In this document: piece after piece, positions 8,988 through 17,493 of the stretch
How positions within the stretch are numbered: the stretch's first letter is position 1
Layout of the letters: every line of letters begins with the position of its first letter
Origin: Gammaproteobacteria bacterium
GTDB lineage: Bacteria > Pseudomonadota > Gammaproteobacteria > Steroidobacterales > Steroidobacteraceae
DNA length: 34,327 nucleotides
Direction of reading: 5' to 3'
NCBI GenBank assembly: GCA_020029535.1
Contig: JAIBJM010000052.1
Location: 1-34,327, forward strand
Position numbers and translations under genes: made by a program
Notes under the pieces: model-generated
What the model saw: only the letters and a program-made list of their open reading frames with translations
Told to the model about the DNA's origin: nothing
Database searches by the model: none

Positions 8988-9830
8988 TTACCGGTTGTTT
9001 GCGCCGGGCGTGTAGTAGCCGTAGCCGTGTCTGTTGGCTTCATCCGAACGGTTCAGTACGACCCCGATGAGATTCATCTCCTGCAGAACGGTCTTTGCGC
9101 TTTCAAGCGCTGTACGTTCGGTGTGACCCTGGGAGACGACCAGCAGCATGCCATCGGTGCGGGGCGCCAGTGCGATTACGTCGTCCGATGAGAGTACCGG
9201 TGGCAGATCGACCAGGACGATGCGTTGTGGTTGCGCGGAACGCAACTGTCGCAGCAGTTCATCCATGCGCGGCGATGCCAGAAGCTCGGACGAGTTGCCC
9301 CCTGTGGGGCGATTCGGCAGGACGAAGAGCCGCTCGACTCCCGGCTGGTACAGCACTTGGTTCAGTTCGGCCTTGCCGGTCAGGTATTCGGTGAGGCCAT
9401 GATCGAACTGGATACCCAGCCGTTCGGCTATGGTAGGCCGCTGCAGATCGGCGTCTATCAGCACGACATGGGTATTTACGTCGCGCGCCAAGGCGATGGC
9501 CAGGTTGATCGCAGTCAGGGACTTGCCCTCGCCGGACATGGCGCCCGTGATGCCCACGCATTGCCAGTTCATGGAAGTCAGGCGTTGCAGGAGCCTCGTT
9601 CGCAGGATCTTGTATGCGCGGCTTGCATGGTCGTCATTCGATGCCAGCAGTATGCAGTTGTCGGCCATGCGCTGCTGGTCGAGCTGTACCGGTCGCGCGC
9701 GAAGCTCGACGCCATCCGGGACAAAATTCTGGTCCTGGTCGGTCCGCGGAGTAGCTGCCCCTGGCTGTGCCGGAGCACTGTCAGTCCGTCGCTGCCGATC
9801 CTTCTGCAATGAACGTTCGATGATGCTCAT
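8988..9830 (-). CDS. BY-kinase type ATPase (CpsD/CapB/EpsG-like)
   Basis: A 280-residue cytoplasmic ATPase of the bacterial tyrosine kinase / MinD-like group that works with a Wzz-type partner to control polymerisation and export. Walker A is GAMSGEGKS (Lys near 103), Walker A' is VVLIDADLQRP (Asp 126 and 128), and Walker B is IVLVDLPPV (Asp near 208). About 85 residues precede the P-loop, partly a polar Gln/Pro-rich linker. The C-terminal tyrosine cluster is very short, HGYGYY (Tyr 270, 272, 273), compared with the longer clusters of Wzc or CapB. Its activator would be the GumC/Wzz protein encoded immediately upstream, three bases away, so kinase and transmembrane adaptor are separate polypeptides as in many exosortase-linked loci. 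Confidence 0.85.
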   Translation of the reverse strand: MSIIERSLQKDRQRRTDSAPAQPGAATPRTDQDQNFVPDGVELRARPVQLDQQRMADNCILLASNDDHASRAYKILRTRLLQRLTSMNWQCVGITGAMSGEGKSLTAINLAIALARDVNTHVVLIDADLQRPTIAERLGIQFDHGLTEYLTGKAELNQVLYQPGVERLFVLPNRPTGGNSSELLASPRMDELLRQLRSAQPQRIVLVDLPPVLSSDDVIALAPRTDGMLLVVSQGHTERTALESAKTVLQEMNLIGVVLNRSDEANRHGYGYYTPGANNR

Positions 9831-9833
9831 GGT

Positions 9834-11483
9834 TCAGCTTCCCAGCAGGCCGTAGCCAGCGGCAAATAGCCCAACGGTTGCTATGGTAATACTGCCCGCC
9901 AGCACGAACCGGCCTCTCGTCCTGGCCTGCATGGTCGAGGAGTTGGCGATCACCGGAATAACGCCGAGAGACGCGACTCCAAGGATTTTGAACACATCGC
10001 GGGTGCTGCGCACGGTGCTGTCCCGGATCTCGGCCAACAGCATGCCAGCAACCCCCAGAACGCCTCCCATCAGCATGCCCACAATGACCACGAGCAGTTT
10101 CTGTCCCTTCGCAGTGGACTTGGGGAGAGTGGGTTTCTGGATCATGCGGAATGCATCGACCGAGCCGGATGAAATCGCTTCCTGGGCCGATTCAGCTTCG
10201 ATCTTCCTTTGAAGAACATCCTGGTAGGCCTGGCGCGCGGCGCTGACGTCCTGATTGATCACAGCGTACTGCCGTTCCACCTGGGGAGTCGCCGTAATCT
10301 GTCCCTGCACGGAAGAGATCCGTCCGCGGGTTTCCGCCGCACCAGACTGCACGGAGGCGATCTGGGAGTTCAGGGAATTCAGCTGTGACGTCAGCTGCAG
10401 CTGCACCGGCGTCATGGTTGCGGCGACGCGGGGGGTGGTTTCTCCTGTCGCGACCCGGGCCTGCAATTCCGCGACCCGGCGTTGCAGGCGCTTGATGTCC
10501 GGATGCTCGGGACTGTAGCGCGTCAGGGCTTGGGTCAGGGCGGCCTGCTCACTGGCAAGCTGGGTACTGAGGGAAGCGCCCGTCTGGCCTCCACTGCGGA
10601 GGTCGTCAATCTCCCGGCGCAGCGCGACCATGTCAGGATGACTGTCGTCGTAGAGCTGGGCTTTGCGTCGGTAGTCTTCCTCAAGTTGCTGCAGCCGCTC
10701 CGCTGAGGGCGAGAGAGTGCGCGCCTGCTGCAACTGCTGCGCTACAAAGTCACGTTCCCGCTGCAGCGTTCTCAGGTGCGTTTCAGCATCCTGCAAGTCC
10801 CGCTCCGCGCGATTCTTGAAGTCAAGATTGAGCTGGTTGATTTCGGGCAACGCGCCAATATTCCGTTGCTTGAAATCGGCAAGCTGTTTTTCCTTTGCGG
10901 CAACCGTTATCCGCCGTCGTTCGGTTTCAGCGGTCATGAATTCGGCTGCGGCTGCGGCTCGCTGCTGGCGGTTTTCACGGTCGGCAGTGACGAATTCCTT
11001 GGCCAGCCACCCGGTGCGTTCCTGCGCTTCGGTCGGGGTGCGCCCTCCTGAAGACACGCTAAAGGACGAGATGATGGTTTTCTCGCGCCCAGTCTGCGGG
11101 TCGAGCACCTGCCGGGATACGATTCTGACGTTGATGTCCTTGTCCGCCGCAGCAACGGCAGCTTCGCGTGTACGCTGGTTGGCGGGCAGCTGGCCTGTTG
11201 CTTCCAGCATCCTTTCCAGGCTGGCCGGACGCCGGATGGTTTCATCGAGATCCTTCACATACTGATCGGCATAGCTGTCGCGTTGACCTGCCGGGCCCTG
11301 GAATCCGGCAAGCCTTGATTCCTCGATGGCAAAGGTAGCGGACGACTGGTAGGTTCCAGGCAGAAACAGCGCCAGCAAAACAGCGGCCAGCGGGACAGGG
11401 ATAGCGGCCCCCGCAAGTATGCGGCGTCGGCGCCTGCAGGCATCCATGAACTCTGAAATACCGGACGATTCAGCGGTTTCCAC
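9834..11483 (-). CDS. Polysaccharide co-polymerase, GumC/Wzz family (GNVR domain)
   Basis: A 549-residue inner-membrane protein that sets chain length and links polymerase to the export channel. A hydrophobic segment near residues 23-45 is followed by the Wzz domain (TYQSSATFAIEES), then a long heptad-rich, Gln/Glu/Arg-rich coiled coil from about 165 to 420. A second membrane segment follows at LLVVIVGMLMGGVLG, then a short cytoplasmic-type stretch and a third hydrophobic segment at the very C-terminus. The GumC-like architecture lacks a fused kinase domain. The start is GTG 11483, with GAGGG seven bases upstream. The kinase gene follows after three bases. The extra last transmembrane segment is common in exosortase-type chain-length proteins. 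Confidence 0.87.
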   Translation of the reverse strand: METAESSGISEFMDACRRRRRILAGAAIPVPLAAVLLALFLPGTYQSSATFAIEESRLAGFQGPAGQRDSYADQYVKDLDETIRRPASLERMLEATGQLPANQRTREAAVAAADKDINVRIVSRQVLDPQTGREKTIISSFSVSSGGRTPTEAQERTGWLAKEFVTADRENRQQRAAAAAEFMTAETERRRITVAAKEKQLADFKQRNIGALPEINQLNLDFKNRAERDLQDAETHLRTLQRERDFVAQQLQQARTLSPSAERLQQLEEDYRRKAQLYDDSHPDMVALRREIDDLRSGGQTGASLSTQLASEQAALTQALTRYSPEHPDIKRLQRRVAELQARVATGETTPRVAATMTPVQLQLTSQLNSLNSQIASVQSGAAETRGRISSVQGQITATPQVERQYAVINQDVSAARQAYQDVLQRKIEAESAQEAISSGSVDAFRMIQKPTLPKSTAKGQKLLVVIVGMLMGGVLGVAGMLLAEIRDSTVRSTRDVFKILGVASLGVIPVIANSSTMQARTRGRFVLAGSITIATVGLFAAGYGLLGS

Positions 11484-11545
11484 CAGAAAACCCTCGAATT
11501 AGCCGCGCTGTCATGGCGGCAGATTTTGAATAGGAGATCTTAACC

Positions 11546-11581
11546 CCGGGGGCTACCCGAATTATGTGACGTGCCCCCCGG
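11546..11581 (-). promoter_or_regulatory. Intercistronic inverted repeat
   Basis: In the 104-bp gap between the beta-barrel and co-polymerase genes, CCGGGGGC (11546-11553) faces GCCCCCCGG (11573-11581): eight pairs with one bulged C and a 19-nt loop. On the transcribed minus strand it lies after the barrel stop codon. It is not followed by a T run, so a simple intrinsic terminator is unlikely; RNA processing or partial attenuation between the two genes is possible. Confidence 0.4.
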
Positions 11582-11587
11582 CAACGC

Positions 11588-12817
11588 CTATCGGTTGTCG
11601 CGGCGCGGCTGCCAGATCGTCGAAAGAGTGACAGCGTGCGATGAAGCGGAGTCCCGTCCATCATCGAAGTCCTGCTGTGCGCCGCCATAGCGCAATTGTA
11701 CGCTCCAGGCACGGCGCAGCCGCCATTCAATGCCTGCGGATCCGGTGACGTAGGTGCGGTCCGAATAACCGGACAGTTCATCGGCGGCGGATGCCCAGAC
11801 AGCCCGAACGGTCACTATCGACGAAACCCTCTGGCTGAAGTTGTGGGTGAATCGCACATAGGCATCGTCACGGATCAGCAGCGAGCCAGATCCGTTCGGG
11901 TCCAAGGCATGGGTGTACTGGGCGAACAGCGCGCCGCGCTGTAGCGTGCGCTCGAAGCCGCCGCCGAACTCCGGTTCGGTTACCTTTGTTTCCCCGGAAG
12001 GTCGCGCGGGGCTGTCGATGGTGGAGCGCGCCACGCCAAGACGCAGAAAAGCCCGCGACCGCTGCGAGGTCTCGCGCCAGATCTCCAGGCGAGCGCCGTA
12101 GGTATCGGCATCCGTGAAACCGGATTCCGGGCGAAACAGCGCGCCGAAAACGGACGGCGTGATTTCGATACGCTCGGACGTGCGGAAAGACAGACCAAGC
12201 GAGGCATCGGAACTGGAATAGTCGTTCTGCGCTCCGGCGATGGTCTGGTCATACGTCGAGCTGGTATAGCCAACCCCAAGGTTGACCCGCGACCGTTGCG
12301 AAAGGGTCCAGGAGCCGGTGCCGCGGCCGGTCCCCGTCTTCAGGGTGTTCTTGCTGTAGATCAGGCCTGATTCGCCACCGCTGGTTGAGCCGAGCGGCAG
12401 ATCGGATTCTGCCAGCGTCACTTCATTGCTTGAAACACCCTGGCGCGACAATTCCGTGTCGAGGCCATAGTTGCTTCGCTGGCTACGCCAGGAGGTGCTA
12501 CCGGACAGGTAGAGGTCCGTGCTTTCCTTGTCGGAATCGGACGAGCCGTACTGGGTGGCATGTACGCGTGGTGTCAGGCTGGATCTGGAACGTGGCGTGT
12601 TCGACTGCATCTGCAGTGATACATCGGCCACTGCGCCGGCCACGGAACCGGATGCCGGTTGATCGTCGGGAAGCAACCACGGGTTGCTGTCGTAGTTCGC
12701 ACCGATCTCTACGCGGGGAGTGATGCTGTTCTCGGCCGCGATGGAGTGATCAGCCAGCATTGCCATGGCAACGGCGCTGACAATGCCCGATGCGGGATTT
12801 CGAAACGAGCGCCTCAC
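11588..12817 (-). CDS. Outer-membrane beta-barrel protein of polysaccharide locus
   Basis: A 409-residue predicted outer-membrane protein. An N-terminal signal peptide ends around AAE (residues 27-29). The rest is a series of alternating polar/hydrophobic strands with Ser/Thr/Arg-rich turns (VEIGANYDSNPW at the start, IEWRLRRAWSVQLRYG near the end), typical of the BBP2/DUF-type barrels that replace the lipoprotein partner in GumB/EpsA-type export systems. The GTG start at 12817 overlaps the export-protein stop by four bases, showing co-translation with it. Likely role: the outer-membrane pore or a companion of the export protein. No enzymatic motif was seen. A small-barrel reporter or adhesin function cannot be excluded. 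Confidence 0.7.
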   Translation of the reverse strand: MRRSFRNPASGIVSAVAMAMLADHSIAAENSITPRVEIGANYDSNPWLLPDDQPASGSVAGAVADVSLQMQSNTPRSRSSLTPRVHATQYGSSDSDKESTDLYLSGSTSWRSQRSNYGLDTELSRQGVSSNEVTLAESDLPLGSTSGGESGLIYSKNTLKTGTGRGTGSWTLSQRSRVNLGVGYTSSTYDQTIAGAQNDYSSSDASLGLSFRTSERIEITPSVFGALFRPESGFTDADTYGARLEIWRETSQRSRAFLRLGVARSTIDSPARPSGETKVTEPEFGGGFERTLQRGALFAQYTHALDPNGSGSLLIRDDAYVRFTHNFSQRVSSIVTVRAVWASAADELSGYSDRTYVTGSAGIEWRLRRAWSVQLRYGGAQQDFDDGRDSASSHAVTLSTIWQPRRDNR

Positions 12818-13389
12818 GGTACCACCACGACATCGTCGGCCTGCAGCTCGATGTTCTGCGCGAGATCCTTGCCCCGCACCACGTCGGTGTACTTGAATGC
12901 CACCGCCACCTGAGCGCCATTTTGGCGGCGCAAGACCTTGATGTCTCCCAGGGATGCGAAAGCAGTAGGACCTCCGGCCATGGCCAAGGCCTGCATCACG
13001 CTGATGTCGCGGCTGAGCACGAAGTCGCCAGGCCTGTTGACCTGACCGATGACGTAAATCCTGTTACCACGGACTTCCTGGACGGACACGGATACGACAG
13101 GATCGGATATGTAGCGCTTGAGGCGTTCGGTGAGCAGCTTCTGCAGGTCAGCAACAGTCTTGCCGCGAGCATCGATCTCGCCCGCCAAGGGAAAGGAAAA
13201 CCCGCCGTCAGGTCGTACCGTGACGGGGTTCTGGAGCGAGGGTTCGCGCCATACCGAGATGGCTAGCACGTCTCCCGCCTGGATGGCGTAGGACGGCTCG
13301 GTCGCGGATATTGCCATGCCGCACCAGCTGAGGCCGGTGACTGTAAGCAGTGAAATGAAGATGCGTCGCATATTGTAAAAATATTGCAC
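12814..13389 (-). CDS. Polysaccharide export protein (Wza/GumB family, poly_export + SLBB)
   Basis: A 185-191 residue secreted periplasmic/outer-membrane export protein. A signal peptide (IFISLLTVTGL, cleavage near ISA-TEPS) precedes the poly_export domain beginning YAIQAGDVLAISVWREP, with the classic VRPDGGFSFPLAGEI turn, followed by an SLBB domain from IYVIGQVNRPGDF. It lacks Wza's C-terminal helix and has no good lipobox, since the only Cys (LSWC) has Trp before it. It is similar in size to GumB. The start may be GTG 13389, with AGGA ten bases upstream, or ATG 13371, which has no ribosome site but gives a more usual signal peptide. It is the first gene of the minus-strand assembly operon. 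Confidence 0.85.
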   Translation of the reverse strand: MQYFYNMRRIFISLLTVTGLSWCGMAISATEPSYAIQAGDVLAISVWREPSLQNPVTVRPDGGFSFPLAGEIDARGKTVADLQKLLTERLKRYISDPVVSVSVQEVRGNRIYVIGQVNRPGDFVLSRDISVMQALAMAGGPTAFASLGDIKVLRRQNGAQVAVAFKYTDVVRGKDLAQNIELQADDVVVVP

Positions 13390-13510
13390 TGGTCGTGCAT
13401 CCTGGTGAGGTAGCCGATCATCCTTGACAGTGTACGATGCTGCGCAACACCCCGAGTGTCAAGATCGTACTGCGGGGGTTATCCCGTATTGGCGAGTCTC
13501 TGCCCATCTG
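13390..13510. promoter_or_regulatory. Divergent promoter region of assembly operon and modification module
   Basis: This 121-bp gap must contain the promoters for the export operon (minus) and the hydrolase module (plus). TTGACA is present at 13424-13429 on the plus strand, but no good -10 follows at normal spacing. The part next to the export gene is AT-rich. No clear operator palindrome was found. Confidence 0.35.
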
Positions 13511-14325
13511 ATGAACAGTCCGTCTCCAACAGCACAGAACGAGGATGTTCCGGCCAATGCTGCATCCATCGTCGAGTCGCCATTCTTCATATCTGTTGCG
13601 ACGGAACAGATATTTGCCTTTTTGCACGAACCCCAGGGGTTGAATGCAGATACGGCGGTGATTGTCTGCCACGCTTCGGCCGAGGAGAAATACTGGTCCC
13701 ACCGTGTCTACGTGAATTTCGCGCGGGAAGCCGCGCGGTCGGGCAAAGCGGTGCTGCGTATTGACTTCCGTGGCGAGGGAGAAAGTGACGGGGAGTTCGA
13801 GTCGTCGGGCATCCGTTCGCGTGTCGATGACGTCAGGGTTGCCGTTGCCGCGCTGGTGCAGATGCGGCCCGGTCTGCGGAGTGTTGTCCTGATGGGACAC
13901 CGCCTCGGTGCGATGGTTGCGGGATTGGCCGCTGCCGAGCTGGGCTCGCGCATTTCCGGGCTGGTGCTGTGGGATGCCGTATTTGACGGCCGGGGCTATC
14001 TGATGCAGGTGCTCAGACAGCATCTGGCCATGCAGCTTTCCGCTGGCGTGACCATTTCTGCGGATAGAGAGTCATTGCTTGATTCCATGCTGTCAGGCGG
14101 GCGCGTCAATATCGAAGGTTATGAGTTTGGCAACCCGCTCGTCAGCGACATGGTCGATTTTGCGTGGTATCTCCGCGATCCCGTCAGATCGCAGACCTGC
14201 ACGGGGAGGTAACGGCGACTGCGGTAAAGGAGGCGCAATTCTGGCGCGAAACACGCCAGTTTCATCGCCGCGCTCCTTCGATGATGGCTGCCACAGCCGA
14301 ATGGCTTGCAGAGAAGTTTCCATGA
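13511..14325 (+). pseudogene. Alpha/beta hydrolase, exosortase A-associated hydrolase 2-like, frameshifted
   Basis: The first frame runs from ATG 13511 to a stop at 14212. Downstream, the next frame encodes a convincing C-terminus, EAQFWRETRQFHRRAPSMMA then ATAEWLAEKF, ending in TGA 14323-14325, which forms an ATGA overlap with the next gene. The FW...P...AT ending matches the end of this hydrolase group. A single-base loss (or two-base gain) near 14175-14200 therefore breaks the gene, by true mutation or sequencing error. The fold shows HASAEEKYW, VLRIDFRGEGESDGEFE and the nucleophile elbow GHRLG, where Arg replaces the usual Ser, as in hydrolase 2 proteins, which suggests a non-classical or non-catalytic role. 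It leads the plus-strand modification module. Confidence 0.75.
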
Positions 14326-16466
14326 ACCGCCGGATACTCAGGGTTCCCGGTGCGAGAGACAGCTTTTCCTACGCCACGCTGACCATGCCGGAGGCCGGAA
14401 CCGGCCCCGCGGCGGTAGTCTGCATTCTTCTGTCACCGGGTGCGAAGACCCGGGTCGCACCACACCGACTGTACCGGAAGCTTGAAACTGAGTTCCTTGC
14501 TCACGGCATTCCCGTGCTGCGGCTGGATTGCCAGGGTTTCGGTGATTCCTCGGAGGAGAAGGTATTCACCGAAGACTTGCTCGCCACGTACAACTCAGCG
14601 CAATTCGGACGGCACGTTCCGGATGCGGTCGCAGCAATGGACTATGCAGCGCGTGAACTGAACGTGTCGCAGTTCATTCTTGGGGGGCTGTGTGGCGGCG
14701 CGCTGACTGCGCTGTACGCGGCAGCCGAGGATCGGCGGGTATTGGGCATATATTCGGTTGGAATGCCTGTGGCACAGGCGGATGTACGGGAAGCAGAGGG
14801 GGCACCCGCATTGACCCGCGGCGAAGCCCGGGCAGCAGGGCGCAGCTTGCGTCGTAAGTTGTTCAGACCACATTCGTGGGTCCGTTTTCTTACGTTGAAA
14901 AGCGACTATCGTCTTTACGTGCACCTCGCTGGAAACCTGCTGAGACGCGCGTTCCATATCGTGCTGCCGCAGCGGAATGCAGATACGCCGGTCCTGACCC
15001 CGGCAGATCTGCCCCGATCCGAACTGCATCCGTTGTTTGCGCCGGCATTCTTCGGGGCTGCCAGATCCGGCGCGCAGATGCTGCTGTTGTTCGGCGCGAA
15101 TGACAGGATGCTGTGGAATTATCAGGAACGGTTTGCGGAGTCCTGCCGGAAGCAGATCGATGCCTTTGGCGACCGCATCCGCGTCCATGTGGTGCCGGAT
15201 GCAAACCATGTCCTGACTGAACGTCAATCGACAGACGCCGCGCGCCAGGCAACGCGTGAGTGGCTTGACAGCGTATTCCCGACCAATGCAGCAGTTCCGG
15301 TCGCGGCGGCGGGTATACGTGCCGAGATCGTGTCCACTGCAGAGCGGTTCCGGGAACTGCGCGATGAATGGACCCACCTGCTGGCGGCGAGTCCTTCAAA
15401 CAGCGTGACGCTGACGTGGGAGTGGCTGCACACTTGGTGGCAGGTCTACGGCGAAGACCGCCAACTGCGCCTAATATTGGTCCGGGAGAATGGCGTTCTG
15501 GTGGGCGCAGCTCCGCTGCTGATGCGCCAACGACTCTGTTGGCACTTCGGCATCGTTCCGTACCGGCGTATGGAATTGCTGGCCTCCGGGGAGGAGCAGA
15601 ACGACATGGTCTGTTCCGACTATATCGACTGGCTGTTTCTGCCCGGGAAGGCACAGTGTGTGGTCGACGTCGTGCTGGATGAGCTCGAAGGGCTTCCGGG
15701 AAAGCGCTGGGAAGAAATCCTGCTGCTGGATGTGTGGAGCGAATCGCCTACGATTGCAGCGCTACAGGCCACGTGTTCCCGGCGAGGATTGCGGTTCGAA
15801 GAACTGCGCAGGGATTCATGCTCGTACATAACCTTGCGTGGCAGCTGGGATGCCTACCTGCAATCGGTCAGTTCCAGCCAGCGCTACCGGATTCGCCGGG
15901 CCATCCGGGAGTTCACGAAGCTGGGGGGTACCTACGAGCTTCTGTCGGATCCGACGGAGATCGCCGCGAAGTACGGCGTGCTCATCCAGCTGCACCAGCG
16001 ACGCTGGACATCGAAGGGAGAGCCTGGCGCGTTTGCCAGTCTGAAGCGCTCGGAGTTCCATCGCAGGCTGATTCCCCTCGCGCTCGAACAGGGGTGGTTG
16101 AGGCTCGGAGTCCTCAGCCTTCAGGGCAAGCCGGTGGCTGCGATATACAACTTCACCTACGGCGGACGCGTGTATTTTTACCAGTCGGGGATGGTTCCGC
16201 AGGACGAGTCGGGTCTGCGGCCGGGTGTATTGCTGCATGCAATGGAGATCCAGGCTGCAATCGAGGCGGGCGATGTGGAATACGACTTCCTCAAGCGTGG
16301 AGAGTCTTCCTACAAGGATGATTGGACCAAGGAGCGACGGTATCTCGTTGCCGTGCGGGTTTCCCGCGGAGGGACCAAGGACGCGCTGCTGCAGGCAGTG
16401 CGGCGAACGCGATCGGGCCTGAGGCCCGTCAAGAAATTCGTGCAGCGACTCGCAGGTGGAGCATGA
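14322..16466 (+). CDS. Fusion: alpha/beta hydrolase (hydrolase 1-like) plus CelD/FemAB-type GNAT acyltransferase
   Basis: A 714-residue two-domain protein. Residues 1-320 form an alpha/beta hydrolase resembling exosortase A-associated hydrolase 1: VLRLDCQGFGDSS, the elbow GGLCGG with Cys 124 as candidate nucleophile, an acidic residue in FGANDRM (Asp 261) and a His in DANHVLTE (His 296), giving a Cys-Asp-His triad like dienelactone hydrolase. Residues from about 334 form a BioF2/CelD-like acetyltransferase: TLTWEWLHTWWQVYG, VGAAPLL, SSQRYRIRRAIREF, and the final YDFLKRGESSYKDDW block. ATG 14322 overlaps the preceding frame's TGA and its own TGA overlaps the next ATG, so the three genes are coupled. 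Likely function: acyl transfer onto the polysaccharide or its precursor. The GNAT part could instead be a peptidyl/aminoacyl transferase. Confidence 0.75.
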   Translation: MNRRILRVPGARDSFSYATLTMPEAGTGPAAVVCILLSPGAKTRVAPHRLYRKLETEFLAHGIPVLRLDCQGFGDSSEEKVFTEDLLATYNSAQFGRHVPDAVAAMDYAARELNVSQFILGGLCGGALTALYAAAEDRRVLGIYSVGMPVAQADVREAEGAPALTRGEARAAGRSLRRKLFRPHSWVRFLTLKSDYRLYVHLAGNLLRRAFHIVLPQRNADTPVLTPADLPRSELHPLFAPAFFGAARSGAQMLLLFGANDRMLWNYQERFAESCRKQIDAFGDRIRVHVVPDANHVLTERQSTDAARQATREWLDSVFPTNAAVPVAAAGIRAEIVSTAERFRELRDEWTHLLAASPSNSVTLTWEWLHTWWQVYGEDRQLRLILVRENGVLVGAAPLLMRQRLCWHFGIVPYRRMELLASGEEQNDMVCSDYIDWLFLPGKAQCVVDVVLDELEGLPGKRWEEILLLDVWSESPTIAALQATCSRRGLRFEELRRDSCSYITLRGSWDAYLQSVSSSQRYRIRRAIREFTKLGGTYELLSDPTEIAAKYGVLIQLHQRRWTSKGEPGAFASLKRSEFHRRLIPLALEQGWLRLGVLSLQGKPVAAIYNFTYGGRVYFYQSGMVPQDESGLRPGVLLHAMEIQAAIEAGDVEYDFLKRGESSYKDDWTKERRYLVAVRVSRGGTKDALLQAVRRTRSGLRPVKKFVQRLAGGA

Positions 16467-17440
16467 AGCCAGCGTTCCTGATCACCATCGACACCGAGGG
16501 AGACGATTTGTGGTCGCGGCCGAAGTCGATCGAAACCCGCAATGCCGGATATCTGCCGCGGTTCCAGCAGCTGTGTGAAAAGCATGGACTGAAGCCAACC
16601 TACCTGACGAACTACGAGATGGCGATGTCGAAGCCGTTCCAGGAGATGGCGCGCGATTGCATAGCACGAGGAACGGCGGAGGTTGGCATGCATCTGCATG
16701 CATGGAACTCGCCGCCGCTGGGCGCACTTACCGACGATGACATGGCATGCCAGCCGTATCTTGTTGAGTATTCAACCGAGGTGATGAAACAGAAAATCGG
16801 GTACATGACCCATCTGCTGGAAGACACGTTCCAGACCGACATGGTCAGTCATCGAGCCGGTCGCTGGGCGATCGACAGCCGGTATGTCCGGCTGCTGGTG
16901 GAGTACGGTTACACGATCGACTGCTCCGTCACGCCGACGGTTTCATGGAAGGCATCCATGGGTGATCCCGCAGGAGAAGGTGGAACCGACTACAGCGGAT
17001 ATCCGGCCGATGCGTATTTTGTCGACCTTGATGATCCGGCGCGCGCGGGGAATAGCCCGCTGCTGGAGTTGCCCATGACGGTTCGCTGGCCGGCGGCGGC
17101 ATGGGCGAAATGGATTCCTTCCCGGCTCAGAAGGTTGCGAGGCATCGGGCGTCTGAACAGGCGGAACTGGATGCGGCCCGATGGCAGGAACGTCGCGGAT
17201 CTGCTGGCGATTATAGAGGGCGAAGTACAGGCATCCGCGCCATACGTCGAGTTCATGCTGCATTCCTCCGAATTCATGCCTGGCGGCAGTCATGTGTTCC
17301 GGAACCAGCAGCAGATCGATGCCCTCTATTCGGATCTCGAGCGGCTGTTCGCACGTGCTGCCGAAGTCTACAGCGGCCGGACACTCAAGGAGTATGGACA
17401 GGAGGTCGCTGCAGGGCTGCGCCCGGCGGCCCGCGCTTGA
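16463..17440 (+). CDS. Polysaccharide deacetylase-like (NodB-fold, WalW-like) protein
   Basis: 325 residues starting at ATG 16463, overlapping the fusion gene's stop (ATGA). NodB-type motifs appear in order: LITIDTEGDD (metal/catalytic Asp 10, Asp 14 region), EVGMHLHAW (His 77 and His 79), SHRAGRW (His 130, Arg 131) and a late LHSSEFMPGG block with the last His. This arrangement matches the divergent deacetylase/WalW group found in LPS and capsule loci rather than classical chitooligosaccharide deacetylases. It likely removes an N- or O-acetyl group from a precursor in the cytoplasm, since no signal peptide is present. It is the last intact gene of the plus-strand module; a 43-bp repeat starts 53 bp after its stop. 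Confidence 0.7.
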   Translation: MKPAFLITIDTEGDDLWSRPKSIETRNAGYLPRFQQLCEKHGLKPTYLTNYEMAMSKPFQEMARDCIARGTAEVGMHLHAWNSPPLGALTDDDMACQPYLVEYSTEVMKQKIGYMTHLLEDTFQTDMVSHRAGRWAIDSRYVRLLVEYGYTIDCSVTPTVSWKASMGDPAGEGGTDYSGYPADAYFVDLDDPARAGNSPLLELPMTVRWPAAAWAKWIPSRLRRLRGIGRLNRRNWMRPDGRNVADLLAIIEGEVQASAPYVEFMLHSSEFMPGGSHVFRNQQQIDALYSDLERLFARAAEVYSGRTLKEYGQEVAAGLRPAARA

Positions 17441-17493
17441 CGGCTTATTCGATATTGCATGACAAGGGCATTGCTTTCCATAAACAACTATCA

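Noticed and set aside
13424-13429. TTGACA as a complete sigma-70 promoter for the hydrolase module
   Set aside because: No acceptable -10 hexamer at 16-18 bp spacing; kept only as part of the intergenic note.
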